A DNA stretch of 64,000 bases from Actibacterium sp. 188UL27-1 (lineage in GTDB: Bacteria > Pseudomonadota > Alphaproteobacteria > Rhodobacterales > Rhodobacteraceae): NCBI RefSeq assembly GCF_016901225.1, contig NZ_JAFEUL010000019.1, positions 19,749 through 83,748 on the forward strand, in the 5' to 3' direction. Positions 54,224 through 60,998 of the stretch are shown piece by piece (within the stretch, counting starts at the first letter, position 1; every line of letters starts with the position of its first letter). A model generated the notes under the pieces. That model saw nothing but the letters and a program-made list of their open reading frames with translations. It was not told the origin of the DNA and ran no database searches. A program made the translations under genes and the position numbers.

Positions 54224-54691
54224 GCTGCGCTGGGTCCGCTGGCCACGCACAAGTATCGTGCGCACCCGCTCAAGCCTGACATTGGAAATGAAGTGCCCTA
54301 CCGAGACTTCGCGTGATGGTTGGGTGCTGACACGCTGGCGTTCAAAGGGCCGGGCAATCCGGAAATCATACACCAGCACGCCATTGGCATCCGGGGCCTC
54401 GTCCCGGGTGGTGGGCACCAGTTCCGCATCCCAAAACCCTTGGGTCGGGGGCACGCCTATGGCCGACACCAAGGCGCCTTCCGGCGTCCGATCGATCCGC
54501 AATGCGATGACGTCATCCACAAGGATGCGGCGATCCGCGATTTGCTGTTCGGCATCGTCCGGGAGCAGCGTGGTCGGTTGCGCCTGGCTGCGGCCAAACC
54601 AGTTGAACGGGTTCAGGCGCGAGTCCCGGACCGTCGCACAGCCTGTGACCAGCATGAGAATGGCCAGCCCGGCCAGCAACGATCTATTCAT
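54212..54691 (-). CDS. small lipoprotein of unknown function
   Basis: A 159-residue predicted lipoprotein: signal peptide MNRSLLAGLAILMLVTGC with a lipobox LVTGC, then a short Gln/Pro-rich linker (RSQAQPTTLLPDD) and a compact domain (VISxxDVIALRIDRTPEGAL-like region, VYDFRIARPFERQRV). GAGGGAG precedes ATG 54691. It converges with dgt and overlaps it by 12 bp. No family recognised. Confidence 0.8.
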   Translation of the reverse strand: MNRSLLAGLAILMLVTGCATVRDSRLNPFNWFGRSQAQPTTLLPDDAEQQIADRRILVDDVIALRIDRTPEGALVSAIGVPPTQGFWDAELVPTTRDEAPDANGVLVYDFRIARPFERQRVSTQPSREVSVGHFISNVRLERVRTILVRGQRTQRSLRR

Positions 54692-54809
54692 AACGCTCCC
54701 TCGTACTTTGGCTCAGGCGTAGCGGAAAGGGCGGGCGAAGAAAAGAGCGCGCCATGGGGCTGGACGTTTGAGGTACACCGCCATACCTCCTGACCCGAGG
54801 AGATCTGCC

Positions 54810-55214
54810 ATGGCCAGCGCTGCGTTTGAGGACATTGTCGAGACATTCGAGTTTCTGGATGACTGGGAAGACCGGTACCGCCATGTCATCGAGTTGGGCA
54901 AGGGGATGGACCCCTTGGACGAGGCCTTATGCATCCCAGCGACCAAGGTTGACGGTTGCGCAAGCCAAGTGTGGCTGGTGCCCGAGATCGAGGGGGATGT
55001 CTTCACCTTTCGCGGGGAAAGCGACGCCATGATTGTGCGCGGATTGATCGCCATTCTGATCGCGCTTTATTCCGGCCTGACCCTGGCAGAAGCCCGACAG
55101 GTCGACGCGCCCTCAGAGCTGAAACGGTTGGGTTTGGACGATCATTTGTCCTCCCAACGCTCGAATGGGTTGCGGGCCATGGTCGACCGTATCGGACTTT
55201 TGACCCGCGGGTAA
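54810..55214 (+). CDS. sufE: SufE-family cysteine desulfuration protein
   Basis: A 134-residue sulfur acceptor that takes persulfide from SufS and stimulates Fe-S assembly. The acceptor cysteine is in KVDGCASQVWL; flanking conserved regions are FLDDWEDRYRHVIELGK and GLIAILIALYSGL. ATG 54810 follows CGAGGAG. It is not next to suf genes in this window, but it diverges from the lipoprotein gene and is 1.8 kb from the IscA/ErpA-type gene. A long inverted repeat follows the stop. Confidence 0.92.
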   Translation: MASAAFEDIVETFEFLDDWEDRYRHVIELGKGMDPLDEALCIPATKVDGCASQVWLVPEIEGDVFTFRGESDAMIVRGLIAILIALYSGLTLAEARQVDAPSELKRLGLDDHLSSQRSNGLRAMVDRIGLLTRG

Positions 55215-55237
55215 ATCCGGAGCCCTAAATCCCGCTC

Positions 55238-55279
55238 CATCATGTGTCTGAAAATATCCCCGCCGGAGGCATAAAATCT
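55238..55279 (+). repeat. dispersed intergenic repeat, copy C
   Basis: CATCATGTGTCTG followed by the core ATATCCCCGCCGGAGGCA and AAAATCT, in the same orientation as copies A and B. It lies between the convergent ends of sufE and the DUF1638 gene and is the left arm of a long inverted repeat with copy D. Confidence 0.85.
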
Positions 55280-55294
55280 GTTGTCCCGAGATTG

Positions 55295-55335
55295 GATTTC
55301 ATGCCTCCGGCGGGGATATTTCCAGACACATGATG
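55295..55335 (-). repeat. dispersed intergenic repeat, copy D (inverted)
   Basis: The reverse complement of the same element (GGATTTCATGCCTCCGGCGG, then GGATATTTCCAGACACATGATG). With copy C, separated by about 15 bp, it forms a roughly 40-bp imperfect palindrome. It could act as a strong bidirectional terminator between sufE and the DUF1638 gene. Confidence 0.85.
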
Positions 55336-55348
55336 TGATAAGTGGGTG

Positions 55349-55981
55349 TCAGCGGCGGGCGAGTTCGGTTTCAAGATCCCCGTAGCCTGTGAAGCGGCGT
55401 TCGAATGGCAGGCTGAGCCGGGTGGCGCAGATCTTAGCTTGATCCGTCAGGGCGGGATCATTGGTTTGAGCCTGGTAGACCAGCTTGGTGTAGTTGCCGA
55501 AATACATGTCCCGCAATTCCGGGTGGCGATCGAGGCCAAGCGGATGCCAGACGAAGGCCTCGAACTGCCGGACAAGAAAGTCAGTCAGGTAGAAGGCCGT
55601 CATCTCATCGCGGTCAGCAAATGCGGCATTCCCTTCAAAGAAGCTGTAGCAGTGCGGCCCGGCGATCATCTGGATGCCGAGGCTTTCGCACCGTGCCTGC
55701 AGCAGTCCACCGGTACCGCAATCAGCATAGACCACAAAGATGGTTTGATACGTGTCACCGTACGTTTCCACGGCCTGTTCTACACGATCGGGGATGTCCT
55801 TGGGTGTGTTGTGCAAGAGCGCGGGCAGGCAGTGGAGATCGAGATGGGTCCATCCATTGGCGCGGATCAAGGCCAGGATTTCGTGGGCCAGGGCACCGCA
55901 GGCGAGCAGCAGGACTTTTCCGTGCCCTGCCGGAGCCAGCCCTTGGGCGGTGAGCGTGACATCATCCGGGGGCCTGTCCAT
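55349..55981 (-). CDS. DUF1638 domain protein
   Basis: A 210-residue protein with the DUF1638 pattern: LLACGALAHEILALI near the N-terminus, LHCLPALLHNTPKDIPDRVE, VVYADCGTGGLL and AGPHCYSFFEG. Several conserved Cys and His residues (CLP, DCGT, PHCYSF) could bind metal or a corrinoid partner. The family occurs beside corrinoid methyltransferase genes in archaea and Rhodobacterales. Here it is the last gene of an operon with a corrinoid protein, which supports a role in corrinoid-dependent methyl transfer; the biochemical role is not established from sequence. Confidence 0.85.
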   Translation of the reverse strand: MDRPPDDVTLTAQGLAPAGHGKVLLLACGALAHEILALIRANGWTHLDLHCLPALLHNTPKDIPDRVEQAVETYGDTYQTIFVVYADCGTGGLLQARCESLGIQMIAGPHCYSFFEGNAAFADRDEMTAFYLTDFLVRQFEAFVWHPLGLDRHPELRDMYFGNYTKLVYQAQTNDPALTDQAKICATRLSLPFERRFTGYGDLETELARR

Positions 55982-55987
55982 GGTGGC

Positions 55988-56176
55988 CTAACGGTCCGCG
56001 CTGGGAGGCTTTCTGGCGACGACCCATGTCAGCGCGCGGACGCCCATCCCCAACACGACCAGGAGGGTCAGGCCGCCTGCTGCGGCTTCGACGTTTACGG
56101 CTGAGGCCAACCAGATTGTCAGACCGGCGGCCACGATCACGCCAGTGATCAGAGTGAGGAAGGTGGGCAAGGGCAT
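55988..56176 (-). CDS. small two-helix membrane protein
   Basis: A 62-residue protein with two hydrophobic stretches (LTLITGVIVAAGLTIWLASAV and GGLTLLVVLGMGVRALTWV). ATG 56176 is favoured because GGAG lies six bases upstream; in-frame ATG 56182 is possible. It lies between the GST and DUF1638 genes with close spacing, so it is part of the operon. No function recognised. Confidence 0.65.
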   Translation of the reverse strand: MPLPTFLTLITGVIVAAGLTIWLASAVNVEAAAGGLTLLVVLGMGVRALTWVVARKPPSADR

Positions 56177-56198
56177 CGACATCTCCAATTCCGCTTCC

Positions 56199-56816
56199 TC
56201 AGGATATATGGTGACGCATCACGTTTTGCACGGCCGACCGCTGCATCATTGCCGTATGGTGCACCGTGAGTGCCGGGAAGGCAGACATGTCGACTCCGTC
56301 ACCGGCAAACCAGCGGGCCACGGTAAAGAGATAGATGTCGGCGGTTGAAAACGCGTCTCCCAGCACCCACGGGCCGGTCAAAAAGTGGTCCTGCAGCAGC
56401 GCCGCATTCGCTGTCATATTCTGTGGGACCTTGGCCGCCATCGCAGTATGGGCTGCCGGATCATTTGCCCAACGGGACCCTCGCAATTTATGCGCGTGGT
56501 TCACATGCACGGTCGCCGCAAGTGTCAGATGCAGTTCGTGAACGCGGGCACGTTGGAACGGATCGGCTGGCATCAGGCTGGCGGCTGGATGCGTATCGGC
56601 GATGTAGGTCAGGATTGCGGCGGCTTCGGTCAGAACACCATGGGGTGTTTCGAGCGCGGGAACCCGGCCCTTTGGATTGACCGCCAGATAGTCGGGGTGC
56701 GTCTGGTCGCCCCTGGTGAAATCGATCCAGTTCAGCGTGTACTCCGCGCCAGCCTCTTCAAGCGCGATATGCGGGGCTACGGCGACCGTGCCCCGCGCAA
56801 CATGTAGGCGCAGCAT
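56199..56816 (-). CDS. glutathione S-transferase family protein
   Basis: A 205-residue GST. The thioredoxin-fold domain has HIALEEAGAEYTLNWIDF, KGRVPALETPHGVLTEAAAI and the cis-proline VPAL. The all-helical C-terminal domain includes WVLGDAFSTADIYLFTVARW. It lies 3 bp downstream of the corrinoid protein. Substrate unknown; it could protect the reactive corrinoid or detoxify, or simply be co-transcribed. Confidence 0.9.
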   Translation of the reverse strand: MLRLHVARGTVAVAPHIALEEAGAEYTLNWIDFTRGDQTHPDYLAVNPKGRVPALETPHGVLTEAAAILTYIADTHPAASLMPADPFQRARVHELHLTLAATVHVNHAHKLRGSRWANDPAAHTAMAAKVPQNMTANAALLQDHFLTGPWVLGDAFSTADIYLFTVARWFAGDGVDMSAFPALTVHHTAMMQRSAVQNVMRHHIS

Positions 56817-56819
56817 GAT

Positions 56820-57524
56820 CTATCCGACAGCCAGTTGGTTATGTTTGCGCATCATGAAATCCTTGGCGGTTTCCACAGCGACCGCGGCATCCCGGCAATA
56901 GGCATCCGCTCCGATGGCGCGGCCAAATTCTTCGTTCAAGGGTGCGCCGCCGACGAGCACGATGTAATCGTCGCGCATCCCATCCTCGACCAGCTTGTCG
57001 ATCACGACTTTCATGTAAGGCATCGTTGTCGTCAGCAAGGCGGACATGCCCAAAATGTCCGCTCCTTCGGACTTCAGCGCGTCAAGGTAGCTTTCAACCG
57101 GGTTGTTGATGCCAAGGTCAACCACCTCGAAACCGGCCCCTTCCATCATCATGCTGACGAGGTTCTTGCCGATATCGTGGATATCCCCCTTGACCGTACC
57201 GATCACCATCTTGCCCATGCGTGGCGCGCCGGTCTCAGCAAGCAGAGGTTTGAGGATCTTCATCCCCGCCTTCATCGCGTTGGCGGCCAACAGCACCTCT
57301 GGCACGAAAAGGATCCCATCGCGGAAATCATTGCCGACAATGGTCATCCCCGCCACGAGCGCCTCCGTCAGAACGCGGTAGGGTTCCCAGCCACGCCCCA
57401 GCAGAATGTTGACGCCGTCCTCAATCTCTTCTTTCAGGCCATCATAGAGGTCGTCATGCATTTGCAGGACAAGCTCATCATCCGGCAGTTCGGACAGGAT
57501 GATATCGTCTTCTTCATCGGACAT
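56820..57524 (-). CDS. corrinoid (B12-binding) methyl-carrier protein
   Basis: A 234-residue protein of the MtaC/MtbC/MetH-cobalamin type. An N-terminal helical cap (residues about 20-100, LYDGLKEEIEDGVNILLGRG) precedes the B12 domain with D-x-H-x-x-G in VKGDIHDIGKNLVSMMM, then MSALLTTTMPYMK and VGGAPLNEEFG. The His is the lower axial ligand of cobalt. It carries a methyl group between two methyltransferase modules. GAGGAAA lies before ATG 57524. It heads an operon with the GST, a small membrane protein and DUF1638. A homocysteine methyltransferase is 2.3 kb away. Confidence 0.95.
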   Translation of the reverse strand: MSDEEDDIILSELPDDELVLQMHDDLYDGLKEEIEDGVNILLGRGWEPYRVLTEALVAGMTIVGNDFRDGILFVPEVLLAANAMKAGMKILKPLLAETGAPRMGKMVIGTVKGDIHDIGKNLVSMMMEGAGFEVVDLGINNPVESYLDALKSEGADILGMSALLTTTMPYMKVVIDKLVEDGMRDDYIVLVGGAPLNEEFGRAIGADAYCRDAAVAVETAKDFMMRKHNQLAVG

Positions 57525-57771
57525 GTCGCCGTTTCCTCATGCCTGCAGCCATCTGCCGCTTTTCAACATCTTTGCGGACAGACACAGGATCAGACAATGT
57601 CAATCGCGACGTTGCCTGTCTTGGTTCCGACCCCGCACACGCAATTGAGGATAACTTGTCCACCTTACCCGAAGATTGCCGGAGGAGCCCAATGCGCGCA
57701 TTACGGTGTGATGTCGTATCCCTGGCCTGTTCGTCAAACGACGTTTTTTCAAGAAGATCATGAGGTGCGTT

Positions 57772-57802
57772 GGTCCACGGCCAAATTCAGCGGCCGTGGA
57801 CC
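57772..57802 (-). terminator. hairpin downstream of the SGNH hydrolase gene
   Basis: An 11-base stem, GGTCCACGGCC and GGCCGTGGACC, with loop AAATTCAGC. It lies just beyond the stop of the minus-strand GDSL hydrolase. No clear T-run follows on the minus strand, so termination is only likely. Confidence 0.55.
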
Positions 57803-57809
57803 CTGTGGA

Positions 57810-58673
57810 TCAGACCGCGTTGGACTTGCGGCGGATCAGGAACACAGTGCCGCCCAGCATCAGCCACAGGCTGGCGGGGAGGGGCACGGTCGCCGGTGCC
57901 GGTGACACGGCGGCCAGGATGCTGTCGGCGACCAGGGCATGGGCCGCGGCGGTCGGGTGGATGTCATCCCAGAACAGGACGCCATCGCAGGGCATCGCGC
58001 CCCGGTCGCATGTGCCTGTGACATCGGAGAAACCAAACGTGCCGGGATCGGTCTGGATGCCATCGAAGAGCCCCTGGATATCGACATAGCTCAGATCAAG
58101 GCCAGGGCCGCCCGACTGGGCATAGCTGTTAAGGGCCGCGTTGAACGCATCCGATGCCGCGGTCGCGCCGGGCCCTTTGGGTGAGGTCGAGAACCGCGGG
58201 ATAAGGCCCAGGTCCGGCAGTCCGGCAATGGCAAAGCGGTTCAATCCAAACTCTGAGGCCAGTTGACCAATGCCGGTCTTGATCGCGTCAACGGCGCCGC
58301 TGACCGCTGCGATGTCACCGGCTTTGAGCAGATCATTGCCACCCAGCCAGACCACGACCAAGGGATCGTCGCCAAGATCCGGTGGAGCGGCCCGGAACGC
58401 CGTCAGTTGATCCTGAAAATCGATCCGATTCGAATCGTTGGCAGCCGTCGCGCCAAGCACGGCATAGTTCGCACCACCGGTGCGGGCCGGATCTGCGCCT
58501 AAAACCTCGGCCCAGGTTTTCCCGTTTGTGGCGACTGCGCCTGGCCCGGTATTGCCCTGATCGCTGAGACTATCGCCAAAGACCACCAGGTCTGTCCAAG
58601 GCGGATCGATCGGAGCGGCAACCGCCAGTTGCGCCAACGCCGAAAATACGGCGGCAAGGCTGAGAATACGCAT
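57810..58673 (-). CDS. secreted SGNH/GDSL hydrolase with VPLPA-CTERM sorting signal
   Basis: A 287-residue secreted esterase/lipase. The signal peptide MRILSLAAVFSALAQLAVAA is followed by the GDSL motif VVFGDSLSDQGNTGPG, WLGGNDLLKAGD and the catalytic pair in FWDDIHPTAAAH (Asp and His). The C-terminus is VPLPASLWLMLGGTVFLIRRK: a VPLPA motif, a hydrophobic helix and a basic end, the pattern recognised by exosortase-type enzymes in Rhodobacterales. It is therefore likely sorted to the surface. ATG 58673 is preferred over upstream in-frame ATGs, which lack a signal peptide. Confidence 0.9.
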   Translation of the reverse strand: MRILSLAAVFSALAQLAVAAPIDPPWTDLVVFGDSLSDQGNTGPGAVATNGKTWAEVLGADPARTGGANYAVLGATAANDSNRIDFQDQLTAFRAAPPDLGDDPLVVVWLGGNDLLKAGDIAAVSGAVDAIKTGIGQLASEFGLNRFAIAGLPDLGLIPRFSTSPKGPGATAASDAFNAALNSYAQSGGPGLDLSYVDIQGLFDGIQTDPGTFGFSDVTGTCDRGAMPCDGVLFWDDIHPTAAAHALVADSILAAVSPAPATVPLPASLWLMLGGTVFLIRRKSNAV

Positions 58674-58782
58674 GGGATATGTCCCCCTGTTTCCATGAGT
58701 AGATAAATGAGAGTGATGCATAAGGTGGTAGTTTAGACAACTATCCCTTTTAAATGTTCCACATTTGTTCTAATGTCTTCCT

Positions 58783-59865
58783 ATGGATGAAAGACACCAG
58801 GTGGATCCCCAGCGGCGCAAAGGGCGGGGGGCGATCACGAACCATACCAACCGTTTTGAGCGCAAAAGCCGCGTGGCGGTCCATGACGGATGGGATCTGG
58901 ACGAGGATCTGCCGCCATTGCGCACAGAGGTTTCGATTGAGCGACCGCGGAGCATGATCAGCCGGAACACCTCCCCTGATTTGTCATTCGACCGCTCGAT
59001 CAATCCCTACAGGGGGTGCGAGCATGGATGTGTTTATTGCTTTGCGCGGCCCAGCCACGCGTTTCTGGGGCTGTCGCCGGGTTTGGATTTTGAAACCAAG
59101 CTGATCGCGCGCCCCGCGGCGCCACAGGTTTTGAAGCGTGAACTGGCGCGCAAAGGGTATCGGCCGCAGCCCATGGCAATCGGCACTAACACTGATCCCT
59201 ATCAGCCGATTGAGGGGCAATACCGGATCATGCGCGCGATTTTGCGGGTTCTGGCCGATTACTGTCATCCCGTCACCATCGTGACGAAGGGGACCTTGAT
59301 CGAACGTGATATCGACATTCTGTCAGAGATGGCTGGGGATGGGTTGGTGCGCGTTGGCCTGTCTATCACGACCCTAGACCGGGACCTGTCGCGCCGGATG
59401 GAGCCGCGCGTGCCTGACCCAGCGCGACGCTTGCGCGGGATTGAACGGTTGGCTGCGGCGGGGATACCAGTGCGTGTTTCTGTTGCGCCGATTGTGCCTG
59501 GATTGACGGATCATGAGATGGAACAGGTTTTGACCGCTGCGCGCAATGCCGGTGCGGTCGCTGCCACCTGGTCTGTCTTGCGTTTGCCGCGGGAGGTGAG
59601 CCCCCTTTGGCGCGAGTGGTTGGAGGCGAACTATCCCAACCATTTCAACAAGGTGATGGGCCATATTCGTGCGATGCATGGGGGTGAAGACTACGCTGCC
59701 GACTGGGGAAAGAGGATGCGTGGCGCTGGGCCATACGCGGTTTTGCTGGCGCACCGGTTCAAGGTCGCTTGTAAAAAGCTTGGGCTGGTTAAGGATCTGC
59801 CGCCATTGCGGTGCGATCTGTTTCAGGTACCGGCAAAGCCGGGAGATCAGCTGACCCTGTTTTAA
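58783..59865 (+). CDS. PA0069-family radical SAM protein
   Basis: A 360-residue radical SAM enzyme. The [4Fe-4S] motif is C-x3-C-x2-C in GCEHGCVYCFARP, with SFDRSINPYRG just before it. The family is related to SplB-like radical SAM proteins; its reaction is unknown. The first ATG (58783) follows an AT-rich gap of 109 bp from the divergent SGNH hydrolase. It converges with the homocysteine methyltransferase (7 bp gap), so functional linkage is not implied by the layout. Confidence 0.9.
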   Translation: MDERHQVDPQRRKGRGAITNHTNRFERKSRVAVHDGWDLDEDLPPLRTEVSIERPRSMISRNTSPDLSFDRSINPYRGCEHGCVYCFARPSHAFLGLSPGLDFETKLIARPAAPQVLKRELARKGYRPQPMAIGTNTDPYQPIEGQYRIMRAILRVLADYCHPVTIVTKGTLIERDIDILSEMAGDGLVRVGLSITTLDRDLSRRMEPRVPDPARRLRGIERLAAAGIPVRVSVAPIVPGLTDHEMEQVLTAARNAGAVAATWSVLRLPREVSPLWREWLEANYPNHFNKVMGHIRAMHGGEDYAADWGKRMRGAGPYAVLLAHRFKVACKKLGLVKDLPPLRCDLFQVPAKPGDQLTLF

Positions 59866-59872
59866 GTTTCCG

Positions 59873-60901
59873 TCAGCTTCTGCGACGACGACGGGGCCGG
59901 TCTGGTTTGGTTTGTCCGCCACTTTCTGTTCCGTCGGAGAGGGAAGAAAATCCACCAATTGCCGCTTCGACTGCGCCCAAAGTTGGTCGCGGTGCCGGGG
60001 GGCGCGTCTCTAACGCGCGGCGCATTTTTTCCAGATGCTCCGGGGTGGTACCACAGCATCCGCCGATGATCCGAGCTCCGGCATCCCGGGCGAGGCAGGC
60101 ATAGTCCGCCATCAATTCGGGTGTGCCGTCATAGTGGATATGACCGTCGACATATTTCGGGATGCCAGCATTACCTTTGGCGATCAGCGGTGTTTGCGTG
60201 CCCACGGCGCTGAGCCCCAGGACAGTGCGCAGCAAGTCCGATGCGCCAACCCCGCAATTTGCTCCGAACGCCACGGGCGGATGGTCGAGGCTGTGTATCA
60301 CGCCATGTAACGCGGGGGAGGTCGTGCCCATCATCGTGCGGCCTGCCGTGTCAAAGCTCATGGTGACACACCAGGGCATGTCGGCCAGTTTCGCAGCTTC
60401 GCCGGCAGCGCGCAGTTCTTCGGGTGCTGATAAGGTCTCGACCCAAAGCACATCGGCGCCGCCCTCCTTGAGCCCTTCGGCTTGCTCATGAAACATATCG
60501 ACCGCATCCGAATGTGTCAGCGGGCCCATCGGTTCCATGATTTCACCGGTTGGGCCCATGGAGCCTGCAACGACAACCGGGCGATTGGCGCGGTCGGCGA
60601 CATTGCGACCGATCTCTGCCCCGGCGCGGTTCAATTCGCGAACGCGGTCTTGGGCGTTGTGCAATTTGAGCCGCGCTGCATTGCCCCCGAACGTGTTGGT
60701 CAGGAACAGATCACTGCCTGCATCGACCGCGCCGTTGTACAGGGTGTGGATGCGTTCGGGATGATCGATATTCCAAAGTTCCGGCGGATCACCGGCTTGC
60801 AGTCCCATATTGAAGAGCGCCGTTCCGGTGGCCCCATCGGCCATGAGCCAGTTTCGGGTGGATAAAAGGCTGCTGAGCAGATCGGTTTGGGATGCGGACA
60901 T
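59873..60901 (-). CDS. homocysteine S-methyltransferase (betaine-homocysteine methyltransferase-like / MetH Hcy module)
   Basis: A 342-residue Zn-dependent homocysteine methyltransferase. The zinc thiolates are visible: Cys in VAFGANCGVGASDLL and the pair in IIGGCCGTTPEHLE. LMADGATGTALFNMGL at the N-terminus and FLTNTFGGNAARL match the homocysteine module of MetH and BHMT. With the corrinoid protein at 56.8-57.5 kb it may form a split methionine synthase, or it may use glycine betaine directly. GGAGG precedes ATG 60901. A TGAA-N5-TTCA palindrome lies 50 bp upstream. It ends with an unusual basic tail (KPDRPRRRRRS). Confidence 0.9.
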   Translation of the reverse strand: MSASQTDLLSSLLSTRNWLMADGATGTALFNMGLQAGDPPELWNIDHPERIHTLYNGAVDAGSDLFLTNTFGGNAARLKLHNAQDRVRELNRAGAEIGRNVADRANRPVVVAGSMGPTGEIMEPMGPLTHSDAVDMFHEQAEGLKEGGADVLWVETLSAPEELRAAGEAAKLADMPWCVTMSFDTAGRTMMGTTSPALHGVIHSLDHPPVAFGANCGVGASDLLRTVLGLSAVGTQTPLIAKGNAGIPKYVDGHIHYDGTPELMADYACLARDAGARIIGGCCGTTPEHLEKMRRALETRPPAPRPTLGAVEAAIGGFSSLSDGTESGGQTKPDRPRRRRRS

Positions 60902-60948
60902 GGGGGCGGCCTCCGGCTATGCGCCCCGCATGTGGCATGGTCGCTGAC

Positions 60949-60965
60949 TATGAAGCAATTTCATA
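60949..60965. promoter_or_regulatory. palindrome TATGAAGCAATTTCATA upstream of the homocysteine methyltransferase
   Basis: A 17-bp dyad with core TGAAGCAATTTCA, which fits the TGAA-N5-TTCA form of LysR-type MetR sites. It lies 47-63 bp before the minus-strand homocysteine methyltransferase start. No metR-like gene is in the window. It could also be chance; the promoter itself is not clear. Confidence 0.45.
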
Positions 60966-60998
60966 TTGGTAATAATGATCATGAGGTAAGCTTGTATT

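Noticed and set aside
57525..57809. SAM- or cobalamin-riboswitch before the corrinoid operon
   Set aside because: I looked for conserved helices and a B12-box-like element and found none I could support; a covariance-model search would decide.
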